From Mycolicibacterium aurum (GTDB lineage Bacteria > Actinomycetota > Actinomycetes > Mycobacteriales > Mycobacteriaceae), in the NCBI GenBank assembly GCA_900078775.1, contig LT549889.1, positions 1 to 64,000 on the forward strand: a stretch of DNA of 64,000 nt. Direction: 5' to 3'. Positions 10,873 through 19,760 of the stretch are shown here, piece by piece. The notes beneath the pieces are model-generated. The model was not told where the DNA came from. It saw only the letters and a list, made by a program, of their open reading frames with translations, and did not search any database. The first letter of the stretch is position 1; the number at the start of each line of letters is the position of its first letter. Position numbers and translations under genes: made by a program.

Positions 10873-10921
10873 GATTTGTGGAGTCTTAGCCGGACTGGTT
10901 CCGGGTAAGACTCCACAAATC
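10873..10921. repeat. 49-bp palindrome, copy B
   Basis: This copy has the same 16-bp outer arms as copy A (GATTTGTGGAGTCTTA at 10873-10888, with its complement at 10906-10921). The inner stem differs but still pairs (CCGGA/TCCGG) apart from one G-G mismatch, with loop CTGGT. Total length is again 49 bp. It supplies the TGA stop of mftR on the minus strand, as copy A supplies the stop of its upstream gene. It separates mftR from the sigma factor promoter region. Compensated inner changes show selection on the hairpin. Confidence 0.8.
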
Positions 10922-11513
10922 ACAGGTTGGTGAGGCCGTGACCGACCACGTCGAAGGATTCGCCCAGCAGGTCGGGCAGGGACGCCGACTCGTCGGCCAG
11001 CCACTGCTCGTAGGCGGTCAGGGCCACGCCCAGCAGGGACCAGGCGACCGTCTGCGGGACCAGCCCGTCGGGTTCCTCGCCGCGCCGGCGGGCCACGAAT
11101 TCTGCGACGACGCCGCGCCAGCCTGCATACATGGTCATCGAATGTGCCTGTAGCGCATCGGTTCCCAAGATGAGGCGCATCCGCTGGCGGTGCCGTTCCT
11201 TGTCGTCGAACTCGTTGAACGCCAGTAGGGCGGTGCGCAGGGCCTCGCCGATGCCCGCACCCGGGTCGGCCTTGTCCAGTAGCGCACGCATCAGGTTCAG
11301 GTGGGCGTCGAAGTCGCCCCAGGGGATGGCGTTCTTGGACGGGTAGTAGCGGAACAGTGTGCGACGGGCGATCCCGGCGGCGCGGGCGACGTCGTCGACG
11401 CTGACCTCGTCGAAGCCACGGCTGGCGAACAGGTCGAGGGCGACGGCGGTGATGTGGCCCTGGGTGGTGGACGGCCGACGGCCCACCCGGGGACCGGACG
11501 CCTGCGTCATCAA
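10920..11513 (-). CDS. mftR: Mycofactocin system TetR-family regulator MftR
   Basis: A 197-residue TetR protein. The helix-turn-helix ([24 protein letters not shown]) occupies residues 38-61 and the C-terminal ligand domain follows, as in the TIGR03968 family that heads mycofactocin loci. It is divergent from mftA across 97 bp. ATG 11513 or 11510 can both serve as start. The M. smegmatis MftR is reported to repress mft expression and to respond to acyl-CoA ligands. Here the gene context is the main support, along with its equivalence to Rv0691c. Confidence 0.9.
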   Translation of the reverse strand: MMTQASGPRVGRRPSTTQGHITAVALDLFASRGFDEVSVDDVARAAGIARRTLFRYYPSKNAIPWGDFDAHLNLMRALLDKADPGAGIGEALRTALLAFNEFDDKERHRQRMRLILGTDALQAHSMTMYAGWRGVVAEFVARRRGEEPDGLVPQTVAWSLLGVALTAYEQWLADESASLPDLLGESFDVVGHGLTNL

Positions 11514-11610
11514 CCCACCTCTTCCATTCCTGCACTCGATGCCATATTCTTGCGAGCCGGGTCACAAAAGTCGAGAGCCTGACCCATTACAGCCCAGAAA
11601 GGTGCGATCC

Positions 11611-11706
11611 ATGGACCAGAATCAGCAGGTCGAGACCGACGCTCAGCTCGTCACCGAGTCCCTCGTCGAAGAGGTCTCGATCGACGGTATGTGCGGGGTT
11701 TACTGA
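11611..11706 (+). CDS. mftA: Mycofactocin precursor peptide MftA
   Basis: A 31-residue peptide beginning M-D-Q-N-Q-Q and ending in the invariant IDGMCGVY. MftC decarboxylates the terminal Tyr and links it to the penultimate Val, and the resulting Val-Tyr unit is cut out by MftE and processed to the cofactor. ATG 11611 follows GAAAGG. The acidic leader ([10 protein letters not shown]) is the MftB recognition part. It is followed two bases later by mftB. The peptide is short, but its C-terminus and position make the call secure. Confidence 0.96.
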   Translation: MDQNQQVETDAQLVTESLVEEVSIDGMCGVY

Positions 11707-11708
11707 TC

Positions 11709-12008
11709 GTGACCGCACCCACTGCTGATGCAGTGGCGTTCGACCCCGATCGCGGCTGGCGGCTGCACCACCAGGTGGCGGTGCGGCCGGAGCCGTTCGG
11801 GGCGCTGCTGTACCACTTCGGTACCCGCAAGCTGTCCTTCCTCAAGAACCGGACGATCCTCGACGTGGTCAACTCGCTGGACGAGCACCCGAGCGTCCGA
11901 TCCGCTTGCCGCGCCGCCGGAATCGACGACGACGCCCAAGCCCCCTATCTACACGCGCTGAGCGTGCTGGTGAAATCCCACATGCTCGTCGCGAAGGAGA
12001 CCGAATGA
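11709..12008 (+). CDS. mftB: Mycofactocin RiPP chaperone MftB
   Basis: A 99-residue precursor-recognition protein of the RRE/PqqD type that binds the MftA leader and delivers it to MftC. GTG 11709 lies two bases after the mftA stop. Typical segments are WRLHHQVAVRPEPFGALLYHFGTRKLSFL and the helix following TILDVVNSLDEHPSV (each seen here in pieces). The stop overlaps mftC as ATGA at 12005-12008. Length matches the family. Confidence 0.94.
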   Translation: MTAPTADAVAFDPDRGWRLHHQVAVRPEPFGALLYHFGTRKLSFLKNRTILDVVNSLDEHPSVRSACRAAGIDDDAQAPYLHALSVLVKSHMLVAKETE

Positions 12009-13222
12009 CCGCCGTGTTGCCGCCGAAAGAACAGGCCCCGGTCAAGGTGCCCCGTCTGGTCGAGCAGTTCGAGCACGGGCTGGACGCCCCGATCTGCCTG
12101 ACCTGGGAACTGACCTACGCCTGCAACCTGTCCTGCGTGCACTGCCTGTCCTCGTCGGGCAAGCGTGATCCCCGCGAGCTGAGCACGAGGCAGTGCAAGG
12201 ACATCATCGACGAGCTCGAACGCATGCAGGTGTTCTACGTGAACATCGGCGGCGGCGAGCCGACGGTGCGTTCGGACTTCTGGGAACTGGTCGACTACGC
12301 GACCGAACACCATGTCGGCGTGAAGTTCTCCACCAACGGTGTGCGCATCGACAAGGAGGTGGCCGCCAAGCTGGCCGCCAGCGACTACGTCGACGTGCAG
12401 ATCTCGCTGGACGGTGCGACGGCCGAGGTCAACGACGAGGTGCGGGGCCCGGGCTCGTTCGCGATGGCCATCCGGGCGCTGGAGAACCTGCGCGAGGCCG
12501 GCTTCTCCGACGCCAAGATCTCGGTCGTGGTGACCCGCCAGAACGTCGACCAGCTCGACGAATTCAAGGCGCTGGCAGACCATTACGGCGCCACCCTGCG
12601 GATCACCCGACTGCGGCCCTCCGGTCGCGGCGCCGACGTCTGGGACGATCTGCACCCCACCCCGGCCCAGCAGGTCCAGCTGTATGACTGGCTGGTGGCG
12701 CACGGCGAGGGCGTGCTGACCGGCGACTCCTTCTTCCACCTGTCGGGCCTCGGCGAACCGGGCGCGCTGGCCGGGCTGAACCTGTGCGGTGCGGGCCGGG
12801 TGGTCTGCCTGATCGACCCGGTCGGCGACGTCTACGCCTGCCCGTTCGCCATCCATGAGAAGTTCCTGGCCGGAAACATCCTGCAGGACACCGGATTCGG
12901 TACTGGGTTCAAGAACGTCTGGCAGCGCTCCCCGCTGTTCCAGGAGCTGCGTGAACCGCAGTCCGCCGGCGCCTGCAGCGGCTGCGCGCACTACGACTCC
13001 TGCCGGGGCGGTTGCATGGCGGCCAAGTTCTTCACCGGTCTGCCGATGGACGGCCCGGACCCCGAGTGCGTGCAGGGTTACGGCGAACCCGCCCTGGCCG
13101 CCGAACGGGAGAAGCCCAAGTCCAGCGTCGACCACTCCCGAGCCGGCGGACGCAAGGGTCCGATCCCGCTCAAGCTGCTCACCGTCCCACCCAAGAAGTT
13201 CTGTAACGAAAGTCCTGTGTAG
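12005..13222 (+). CDS. mftC: Mycofactocin radical SAM maturase MftC
   Basis: A 405-residue radical SAM/SPASM enzyme that oxidatively decarboxylates the MftA C-terminal tyrosine and then forms the Val-Tyr C-C bond. The radical SAM cluster ligands C40, C44 and C47 (YACNLSCVHC) are present, then the GGGEPTVRSDF S-adenosylmethionine motif. The C-terminal SPASM cysteines occur in VYACPFAIHE, SAGACSGCAHYDSCRGGC and DPECVQGYGEP, sufficient for two auxiliary iron-sulfur clusters. The start overlaps the mftB stop. Function is known for the family, and all key residues are seen here. Confidence 0.96.
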   Translation: MTAVLPPKEQAPVKVPRLVEQFEHGLDAPICLTWELTYACNLSCVHCLSSSGKRDPRELSTRQCKDIIDELERMQVFYVNIGGGEPTVRSDFWELVDYATEHHVGVKFSTNGVRIDKEVAAKLAASDYVDVQISLDGATAEVNDEVRGPGSFAMAIRALENLREAGFSDAKISVVVTRQNVDQLDEFKALADHYGATLRITRLRPSGRGADVWDDLHPTPAQQVQLYDWLVAHGEGVLTGDSFFHLSGLGEPGALAGLNLCGAGRVVCLIDPVGDVYACPFAIHEKFLAGNILQDTGFGTGFKNVWQRSPLFQELREPQSAGACSGCAHYDSCRGGCMAAKFFTGLPMDGPDPECVQGYGEPALAAEREKPKSSVDHSRAGGRKGPIPLKLLTVPPKKFCNESPV

Positions 13223-13227
13223 AAATC

Positions 13228-14412
13228 ATGGCCCGCGATACCTGGTTCGAGACCGTTGCCATCGCCCAAGCGCGTGCGAAGAAACGGCTGCCCCGCTCCG
13301 CCTACTCCTCGCTGATCTCGGCCAGCGAGAAGGGGCTGACGGTGTCCGACAACGTCGAGGCCTTCGGCGAACTGGGCTTCGCCCCGCACGTCATCGGTGC
13401 CACCGAGAAGCGTGAGATGGCGACAACGGTGATGGGTCAGGACATTTCGATGCCCATCATCATCTCGCCGACCGGTGTGCAGGCCGTCGACCCGGACGGC
13501 GAGGTCGCCGTCGCGCGGGCCGCCGCGGCCCGTGGGACTGCCATGGGGCTGTCCTCCTTCGCCAGCAAGCCGATGGAGGAAGTGACCGCGGTCAACGACA
13601 AGATCTTCTTCCAGATCTACTGGCTGGGCAGCCGCGACGACATCCTGGCCCGGATGGAACGGGCCCGGGCGGCCGGCGCCAAGGGTCTGATCCTCACCAC
13701 GGACTGGAGCTTCAGCCACGGCCGGGACTGGGGCAGCCCCAAGATCCCGGAAAGCATGGATCTCAAGACGATGGTGAAGATGTCCCCGGAGGTCATCACC
13801 AAGCCGCGCTGGTTCTACAGCTTCGCCAAGCATCTGCGTCCACCGGACCTGCGGGTTCCCAATCAGGGCCGCAAGGGTGAGGCCGGGCCGACCTTTTTCG
13901 AGGCCTACGGGCAGTGGATGGGTACCCCGCCGCCGACCTGGGAGGACGTCTCCTGGCTGCGCGAGCAGTGGGGCGGGCCGTTCCTGCTCAAGGGCATGGT
14001 GCGCGTCGACGACGCCAAACGTGCTGTGGATGCTGGTGTTTCGGCGATCACGGTGTCCAACCACGGCGGTAACAACCTGGACGGCACCCCGGCGGCGATC
14101 CGCTGCCTGCCGGCCATCGCCGAGGCCGTCGGCGATCAGGTCGAGGTTTTGCTGGACGGCGGCATCCGGCGCGGCAGCGATGTCGTCAAGGCCGTCGCGC
14201 TCGGCGCCCGCGCGGTGATGATCGGCCGTGCCTACCTGTGGGGCCTGGCGGCCAACGGGCAGGCCGGTGTGGAGAACGTCCTGGACATCCTGTCCGGGGG
14301 CATCGACTCGGCGCTGCGCGGTCTGGCCAAGTCCTCCATCCACGATCTGACGCCGGACGATATTTTGGTCCCCGAAGGATTCACCCGCACGCTCGGCGTC
14401 CCGAAGGCCTGA
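13228..14412 (+). CDS. mftD: Mycofactocin system FMN-dependent oxidoreductase MftD
   Basis: A 394-residue alpha-hydroxy-acid-oxidase-like FMN enzyme (annotated lldD1 in M. tuberculosis). In the mycofactocin pathway it converts the excised AHDP heterocycle to pre-mycofactocin by oxidative deamination. FMN and active-site motifs are visible: MPIIISPTGVQA, LILTTDWSFSHGR, the catalytic His in TVSNHGGNNLDGTP, and LLDGGIRRGSDVVKAVALGA. ATG 13228 lies five bases behind mftC. It is followed by a 110-bp gap before mftE, the longest break in the cluster. Confidence 0.94.
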   Translation: MARDTWFETVAIAQARAKKRLPRSAYSSLISASEKGLTVSDNVEAFGELGFAPHVIGATEKREMATTVMGQDISMPIIISPTGVQAVDPDGEVAVARAAAARGTAMGLSSFASKPMEEVTAVNDKIFFQIYWLGSRDDILARMERARAAGAKGLILTTDWSFSHGRDWGSPKIPESMDLKTMVKMSPEVITKPRWFYSFAKHLRPPDLRVPNQGRKGEAGPTFFEAYGQWMGTPPPTWEDVSWLREQWGGPFLLKGMVRVDDAKRAVDAGVSAITVSNHGGNNLDGTPAAIRCLPAIAEAVGDQVEVLLDGGIRRGSDVVKAVALGARAVMIGRAYLWGLAANGQAGVENVLDILSGGIDSALRGLAKSSIHDLTPDDILVPEGFTRTLGVPKA

Positions 14413-14426
14413 TCGTCTGGGGCGGG

Positions 14427-14453
14427 CGTGACGGACGTGACGGACGTGACCGA
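14427..14453 (+). repeat. Three 9-bp tandem repeats in the mftD-mftE gap
   Basis: CGTGACGGA occurs twice and then CGTGACCGA once, back to back. The tract lies 14 bp after the mftD stop. It may be a slippage tract or a phased protein-binding site. No function is evident. Confidence 0.6.
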
Positions 14454-14522
14454 TTGTCCGTCGAGTGGCCGACAGCGCGAAAATCAATTGCCGCGCATGC
14501 GCGAACAATTGGTGCACACCAG

Positions 14523-15266
14523 GTGAATTCGGCCTACCATCGGCGGGTGCCCAAACCTGCGAAGCTCGGCGATATGACGTCGAGTGGACTGCTCGGCACG
14601 TCACCCGTCGGGCATCCGGCGCTCGTCGTGCCGCTCGGGTCGACCGAGCAACACGGGCCGCACCTGCCGTTGGACACCGATACCCGGATCGCGACGGCGG
14701 TGGCCGGGGCCGTAGCCGGGCACCTGGACGCGGGCTGGCTGGTGGCCCCGGCGCTCAGCTACGGCGCCAGCGGGGAGCACGAGGGGTTCGCGGGCACCGT
14801 GTCGATCGGCACCTCGGCCCTGCGGCTGCTGCTGGTGGAGTACGGCCGGTCGGCGTGCAACTGGGCCCCGCGGCTGGTGTTCGTCAACGGCCACGGCGGC
14901 AACGTGGAGGCATTGGCCGAGGCGGTCGCGCTGCTGCGTGCCGAGGGCCGCGACGTGGGCTGGACCTCGTGCATGGTGGCGGGTGCGGACGCCCACGCCG
15001 GGCATACCGAAACATCTGTATTGCTCCATATTTCACCGGAGGTCGTGCGCAGTGAGGCCGTGGTGACCGGCAACAGGGCCCCGCTGGCCGAGCTGATGCC
15101 CGCGCTGCGCGCCGGTGGGGTCGCCGCGGTCAGCGCGGTCGGGGTGCTCGGCGACCCGACCACGGCCACCGCGGCAGACGGGCAGCGGTACTTCGCCGAC
15201 ATGGTCGACGGCTGCGTCCGTCGCGTGCTGGCCTGGACCCCGAACGGGCGCGGGATGCTGACATGA
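14523..15266 (+). CDS. mftE: Mycofactocin precursor peptidase MftE (creatininase family)
   Basis: A 247-residue creatininase-family metalloprotease that releases the cyclised Val-Tyr dipeptide from MftA. Metal ligands are in [19 protein letters not shown] (Glu, His, Asp), FVNGHGGN and [10 protein letters not shown]. The long start, GTG 14523 (V-N-S-A-Y-H-R-R-V), corresponds to the start I recall for Rv0695. However, the peptide Y-H-R-R is encoded by the promoter-like string CCTACCATCGGCGG, and a GTG at 14547 is placed for leaderless translation, so the true start may be 14547. The stop overlaps mftF as ATGA. Confidence 0.9.
   Translation: MNSAYHRRVPKPAKLGDMTSSGLLGTSPVGHPALVVPLGSTEQHGPHLPLDTDTRIATAVAGAVAGHLDAGWLVAPALSYGASGEHEGFAGTVSIGTSALRLLLVEYGRSACNWAPRLVFVNGHGGNVEALAEAVALLRAEGRDVGWTSCMVAGADAHAGHTETSVLLHISPEVVRSEAVVTGNRAPLAELMPALRAGGVAAVSAVGVLGDPTTATAADGQRYFADMVDGCVRRVLAWTPNGRGMLT
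14535..14540 (+). promoter_or_regulatory. Candidate internal -10 element (TACCAT) for mftEFG
   Basis: TACCAT ends seven bases before the GTG at 14547, the spacing of a -10 box to the start of a leaderless mRNA. The 14-mer CCTACCATCGGCGG at 14533-14546 recurs exactly at 31211-31224, ahead of another start codon. The 110-bp gap after mftD fits a separate promoter for mftE-F-G. No good -35 is visible; TTGGTG at 14509 is 20 bp away. Confidence 0.4.
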
Positions 15267-16672
15267 CGGGCCCGCGGCTGCCCGATGGATTCGCCATCCA
15301 GGTGGACCGCCGAGTCAAGGTGCTGGGCTCGGGTTCGGCTTTGCTGGGCGGCTCGCCGACCCGACTGCTGCGGCTGGCGCCGGTCGCCCAGACCATGATC
15401 GACGGTGGCCGCCTCGAGGTGCACGACGCGCTGTCCGCGCAGCTGGCCCGCACCCTGCTCGACGCCACCGTCGCCCATCCGCGGCCGCCCAGCGGGCCCT
15501 CGCATCACGATGTCACCGTGGTGATCCCGGTGCGCGACAACGTGATCGGGGTGAGCCGGCTGGTCCGCTCGCTGCGCGGAATGAAGGTGGTGGTGGTCGA
15601 CGACGGGTCGGCCGAACCACTGCAGGACACCGACTTCGACGGTGCCCGCTGTGAGGTACGGGTGCTGCGGCACCCGCGCAGTCGGGGGCCGGCGGCCGCC
15701 CGCAATACCGGTCTGCGTGCCTGCGACACCGACTTCGTGGCCTTCCTGGACTCCGACGTGGTGCCCCGGCGCGGCTGGCTGGAGGCCCTGCTCGGGCACT
15801 TCTGCGATCCGGCCGTGGCGCTGGTGGCGCCGCGCATCGTGAGCCTGCGCGAACCGGAGAATCTGGTGGCCCGCTACGAGGCGGTGCGCTCCTCGCTGGA
15901 CCTGGGCATGCGGGAGGCGCCGGTGGTGCCCTACGGCCCGGTGTCCTATGTACCGAGCGCAGCCATCATCTGCCGGCGCAGCGCGCTGACCGAGGTCGGC
16001 GGCTTCGACGAGACACTGCGCTCCGGCGAGGACGTCGACCTGTGCTGGCGGCTGGTGGAGGCCGGCGCCCGGCTGCGCTACGAGCCGATCGCGCTGGTCG
16101 GTCACGAACACCGCACCCGGCTGCGGGAGTGGTTCCAGCGCAAGGCTTTCTACGGGCAGTCCGCGGCCCCGCTGGCCGTGCGGCATCCCGGTAAGACCGC
16201 GCCGATGGTGGTGTCGCGCTGGATGCTGCTGCTCTGGCTGCTGGTGGCCACCCGGTCGCGGGCGGGGTACTTTCTCGCCGCGGTGGTCGCGGTGCTGTTC
16301 GGCAAGCGGATCGCCGGGTCGCTGGAGTCCGCCGAGACCGGCCGCCGGGAGGTCGCCGCGGTGGCGGCCAACGGGGTGTGGGGCGCTGCGCTGCAGGTGG
16401 CCGCCGCGATCTGCCGGCACTACTGGCCGGTGACGCTGGTGGCCGCCGTGGTGTTCCCGCGCTGCCGGCCGGTGGTGCTGGCCGCCTCGGTGCTCGACGG
16501 GCTGGCCGACTGGGCCAAACGCCGGCACAGCACCGAGGACGAGCACCGGGTCGGGCTGCTGAGCTACCTGATGCTCAAGCGCCTCGACGACGCCGCCTAC
16601 GGGCTGGGCCTGTGGACCGGTGTGCTGCGCGAACGCCACATCGGCGCCCTCAAACCGCAGATCCGAAGCTGA
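15263..16672 (+). CDS. mftF: Mycofactocin glycosyltransferase MftF
   Basis: A 469-residue family-2 glycosyltransferase that decorates the mycofactocin core with a chain of beta-1,4-linked glucose. An N-terminal extension of about 85 residues precedes the GT-A fold ([33 protein letters not shown], then AFLDSDVVP with the metal-binding DSD). The acceptor-side region has [19 protein letters not shown] (ED motif). Hydrophobic C-terminal segments at about 310-350 and 375-410 suggest membrane association. ATG 15263 overlaps the mftE stop by four bases. Confidence 0.94.
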   Translation: MTGPRLPDGFAIQVDRRVKVLGSGSALLGGSPTRLLRLAPVAQTMIDGGRLEVHDALSAQLARTLLDATVAHPRPPSGPSHHDVTVVIPVRDNVIGVSRLVRSLRGMKVVVVDDGSAEPLQDTDFDGARCEVRVLRHPRSRGPAAARNTGLRACDTDFVAFLDSDVVPRRGWLEALLGHFCDPAVALVAPRIVSLREPENLVARYEAVRSSLDLGMREAPVVPYGPVSYVPSAAIICRRSALTEVGGFDETLRSGEDVDLCWRLVEAGARLRYEPIALVGHEHRTRLREWFQRKAFYGQSAAPLAVRHPGKTAPMVVSRWMLLLWLLVATRSRAGYFLAAVVAVLFGKRIAGSLESAETGRREVAAVAANGVWGAALQVAAAICRHYWPVTLVAAVVFPRCRPVVLAASVLDGLADWAKRRHSTEDEHRVGLLSYLMLKRLDDAAYGLGLWTGVLRERHIGALKPQIRS

Positions 16673-16681
16673 TCCTCGGCG

Positions 16682-18073
16682 GTGCAGGCCCTCGACGTCG
16701 TCCGCAGTGACGTCCTGATCATCGGCGCCGGCAGCGCTGGTTCTGTTCTGGCCGAACGGCTTTCCGCCGACACCGGCCGCCGGGTGGCGGTCCTGGAGGC
16801 CGGTCCGGACGCCGTCCCGGCCCGGCCCGGCGACGCCCAGCTGGTGCCGATCGGGCCCGACAGCGCGGTGGCCGCGCGCTATCCGGCCGTCCTCACCCGG
16901 GCGCCGCACCGCGAGGTCGAGTTGGTGCGCGGCGCCGTGGTCGGCGGATCCGGTGCGATCAACGGTGGCTACTTCTGCCGCGGGCTGCCCGCCGACTTCG
17001 ACGGCTGGGCGATCCCCGGATGGTCCTGGGCCGAGGTGTTGCCGCACTTCCGGGCGCTCGAGACCGATCGGGACTTCACCGGGCCACTGCACGGGGAGCA
17101 CGGGCCCATCCCGGTCGCCCGGGTAGGCGAATTCAGCGCCGGCACCGAACTTTTCGTCCGACGCACCCAAGATCTGGGCTTCGGCTGGGTCGAGGACCTG
17201 AACGGGGCCGGTCCCTTCGAGGGTGTGGGTGCCCTGCCGCTCAACGTCACCGACGGCACCCGGATCGGTCCGGGTGCGGCGTTCCTGCGCCCGGCACTGA
17301 CCCGGCCGAACCTGCGGCTGTACCCGTTCACCCGGGTGCAACGGATCATGTTCTCCGGGCACCGTGCGATCGGGGTGCAGGCGGTCGGGCCGTCCGGGCC
17401 GGTACACCACATCGCCGAACGGATCGTGCTGTGCGCGGGCGCGATCGGCACCGCGCATCTGCTGATGCTCTCCGGCTGCGGTCCGGCCGAGGTGCTCACC
17501 GCCGCCGGGATCGCGGTGCGGGTCGATCTACCGGTCGGGGCGCAGTTCAGCGACCACCCGGAGTGGGTGCTGCCGGTGGACTGGCCGGCCGCCGCCGGGC
17601 GCACCCCGCTGGAGGCTGCGCTGTCGGTGGACGGTCTGGAAATCCGGTTGTACACCACCGGATTCGCGCAGATGACCGGAGAGCCGCCATCGGATCCGCC
17701 GCACTTCGGGGTGGCCCTGATGCGGCCGCGAGCGCGCGGGCGGCTGTCCGTGCACTCGGCCGACATCGCGGTGCCCCCACGCATCGCGCACCACTACGAC
17801 ACCGTCGCCGAGGATGTCACAGCCCTGTGCCGAGGTGCCGGTCTGGTCCGGGAAATCAGCGGATCCGTTGCCGGTGAACCGAACTGGTCGACCACCCAGC
17901 ACCTGTGCGGGACGGCGCCGTTGGGGGCCGTCGTCGACCCGCAGTGCCGGGTGCGTGGCATCGACGGGCTGTGGGTGGTCGACGGGTCGATCATTCCGGC
18001 GCCGTTGTCGCGCGGGCCGCACGCCACCATCGCGATGATCGGGCACCGCGCGGCGGAGTTCCTGGCGTCCTGA
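16682..18073 (+). CDS. mftG: GMC-family oxidoreductase MftG
   Basis: A 463-residue glucose-methanol-choline flavoprotein. The FAD-binding fold VLIIGAGSAGSVLAERLS is at residues 12-29, then VVGGSGAINGGYFCRGLP (GMC signature 1), LCAGAIGTAHLLMLSG (signature 2) and the C-terminal GLWVVDGSIIPAPLSRGPHATIAMIGHRA in parts. Work in M. smegmatis indicates that MftG links reduced mycofactocin to the respiratory chain as its dehydrogenase. GTG 16682 lies ten bases behind mftF and completes an mftA-G set on one strand. Confidence 0.92.
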   Translation: MQALDVVRSDVLIIGAGSAGSVLAERLSADTGRRVAVLEAGPDAVPARPGDAQLVPIGPDSAVAARYPAVLTRAPHREVELVRGAVVGGSGAINGGYFCRGLPADFDGWAIPGWSWAEVLPHFRALETDRDFTGPLHGEHGPIPVARVGEFSAGTELFVRRTQDLGFGWVEDLNGAGPFEGVGALPLNVTDGTRIGPGAAFLRPALTRPNLRLYPFTRVQRIMFSGHRAIGVQAVGPSGPVHHIAERIVLCAGAIGTAHLLMLSGCGPAEVLTAAGIAVRVDLPVGAQFSDHPEWVLPVDWPAAAGRTPLEAALSVDGLEIRLYTTGFAQMTGEPPSDPPHFGVALMRPRARGRLSVHSADIAVPPRIAHHYDTVAEDVTALCRGAGLVREISGSVAGEPNWSTTQHLCGTAPLGAVVDPQCRVRGIDGLWVVDGSIIPAPLSRGPHATIAMIGHRAAEFLAS

Positions 18074-18075
18074 AC

Positions 18076-19668
18076 TCAGGCCCGGTGCCGCCCGACGGGA
18101 CGATCGCGACGGAGCAGCCGCAGCTGCCGGTCGTCGCGGCCCGGGGCCCACAGCCCGATCAGGACGGCGCTGACGGCGACGGTCAGCGCCAGGCCGAAGG
18201 TGGCCGAGTTCATGGCCTCCACGAAGGCGGTCTTGCTCAGCTCGGCGACCTGCGCACCGGGCGGGCCGAGCCGCGTCGAGACCTCCAGCGCCTGGCCCAG
18301 CGATCCCAGCACGGCCTGCCGGGCCGGTTCGGGCAGTTGCGCGGGCAGCTGCGGTGCGAGCAGGTCGGTGTACTGGGCGGCCAGCAGCGATCCGGCCAGT
18401 GCGATACCGAGTGCGGCGCCGACCTCGCGGGCGGCGTCGTTGACCGCCGAGGCGACCCCCTGCTTGTCGTCGGGCGCGGTGTTCATGATCGCCGAAGTCA
18501 TTGGTGCGGTGAGCAATCCGATGCCGACGCTCATCACCAGCATGGGCCAGGCGATGGCGCCGTAGCCGTCGCCGACGGTGATGCCGCCCATCAGTAGGAA
18601 GCCGAGAGCGATGAGTCCGAGGCCGGTGAACACCACCAGGCGCAGACCGAGTCGGGGCAGAAACCAGAACGCCGTCGCGGACAGCACCAGGATCGGACCA
18701 ACCAACGGGGAGACGGCGATCGCGGTCTTGATCGGGCTGTAGCCCAGGATCAGCTGCATGTACTGCATGACGATGTAGAAGTAGCCGAAGTTGGCCAGGA
18801 AGAACACCGTGATGGCGGCCGCCCCGGTGGCGAAGGTCGGGTTGGCGAACAACCGGACGTCCAGCAGCGGATGGCGCCGGCGTAGTTCGACGAAACCGAA
18901 AGCCGTTGCCAGCACCGCGCCTACCGCGATGCTGCCGATCACCAACGCATCCGACCAGCCGCGGGCGGGCACCTCCAGGATGCCGAACACGATCATCGCC
19001 AACCCGCCGCCGATCAGGACGGCGCCGATCCAGTCCAGTGGTTTGGGCTCCGACTCCTTGGACGTCCCGATGGTCAGTGCGAGCAGGAAGAGCACGGCAC
19101 CGGCCGCGGTGAAGCCGGCGAAGATCGACTGCCAGCCGAAGTAGTGCAGCAGCGCACCGGATCCCAGCATGCCGACCACCGCGCCACTGCCCGCCGCGCC
19201 GGCCCAGTACCCGACGGCCTTGTTGCGCTGGTCTTTCGGATACGCGGTGGTCAGCAGCGACAGCGTCGCGGGCATCACGAAGGCGGCCCCGACACCGGCC
19301 GCCCCGCGCGCGATGATCAGGTGCAGCGGATCGGACCAGATGACCGGCGCGACGGAGGCCACCGCGAATACGGCCAGCCCGAGCAGCAGCGCGCCCCGGC
19401 GGCCGTACCGGTCGCCCAGGGCGCCGGCGGGCAGCAACAGGCACGCCAGCACCAGGGTGTAGCTGTCGACGATCCAGGTGAGTTCGGTCTGGGTGGCGGA
19501 GGTGGCGACGGCGAGGTCGGGGAGCGCGGTGTTGAGTGCGACCATCGAGGAGATGACCAGCAGCACGCCGAGACAGGCCACACACAGGGTCCAGGCACGG
19601 GCCCGGGCGGACAGCCCGTCCAATGCCGCGTCGGTGGGGCGGTCGGACTCGGTGAGCGTGTCGACCAT
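18076..19668 (-). CDS. MFS drug exporter (DHA2, 14 TM type)
   Basis: A 530-residue major facilitator protein with about 14 hydrophobic helices. Motif A (GALGDRYGRRGALL) follows helix 2. VVGMLGSGALLHYFGWQSIF is the motif C region diagnostic of proton-driven drug antiporters. ATG 19668 follows the strong ribosome site AAAGAGGGGG. It is divergent from the TetR gene at 19761 across a 92-bp gap with inverted repeats, the standard arrangement for a repressor-controlled efflux pump. The substrate is unknown. It begins an accessory block that separates mftG from the ribosomal operon. Confidence 0.88.
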   Translation of the reverse strand: MVDTLTESDRPTDAALDGLSARARAWTLCVACLGVLLVISSMVALNTALPDLAVATSATQTELTWIVDSYTLVLACLLLPAGALGDRYGRRGALLLGLAVFAVASVAPVIWSDPLHLIIARGAAGVGAAFVMPATLSLLTTAYPKDQRNKAVGYWAGAAGSGAVVGMLGSGALLHYFGWQSIFAGFTAAGAVLFLLALTIGTSKESEPKPLDWIGAVLIGGGLAMIVFGILEVPARGWSDALVIGSIAVGAVLATAFGFVELRRRHPLLDVRLFANPTFATGAAAITVFFLANFGYFYIVMQYMQLILGYSPIKTAIAVSPLVGPILVLSATAFWFLPRLGLRLVVFTGLGLIALGFLLMGGITVGDGYGAIAWPMLVMSVGIGLLTAPMTSAIMNTAPDDKQGVASAVNDAAREVGAALGIALAGSLLAAQYTDLLAPQLPAQLPEPARQAVLGSLGQALEVSTRLGPPGAQVAELSKTAFVEAMNSATFGLALTVAVSAVLIGLWAPGRDDRQLRLLRRDRPVGRHRA

Positions 19669-19690
19669 GACCCCCTCTTTCGACGAGCGC

Positions 19691-19737
19691 GTTAGTTTTG
19701 AGACTGGCCGTCTTGTTGCGAGACTAACAGTCTCAAA
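19691..19737. promoter_or_regulatory. Operator region between MFS exporter and TetR genes
   Basis: TTTGAGACTG (19697-19706) and CAGTCTCAAA (19728-19737) form a 10-bp inverted repeat. A second outer pair is GTTAGT/ACTAAC. The right half also contains the tight palindrome GAGACT-AAC-AGTCTC. These are likely binding sites of the neighbouring TetR repressor, covering both promoters in the 92-bp gap. Confidence 0.6.
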
Positions 19738-19760
19738 TCCGGTGAGGAGGTGAGTTCGCG

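Noticed and set aside
14427..14453. Possible CRISPR-like array
   Set aside because: Units are only 9 bp, contiguous and without spacers. No cas genes are present anywhere in the window.
14759..17458. Very long open frame on the minus strand opposite mftE, mftF and mftG
   Set aside because: Composition is Arg/Gly/His/Pro-rich with no family features. It mirrors well-supported genes and is a product of high GC at third codon positions.
17528..19585. Long minus-strand open frame overlapping mftG and the MFS gene in another frame
   Set aside because: Its sequence is Arg/Pro-rich nonsense, while the MFS reading has helices and motif A.
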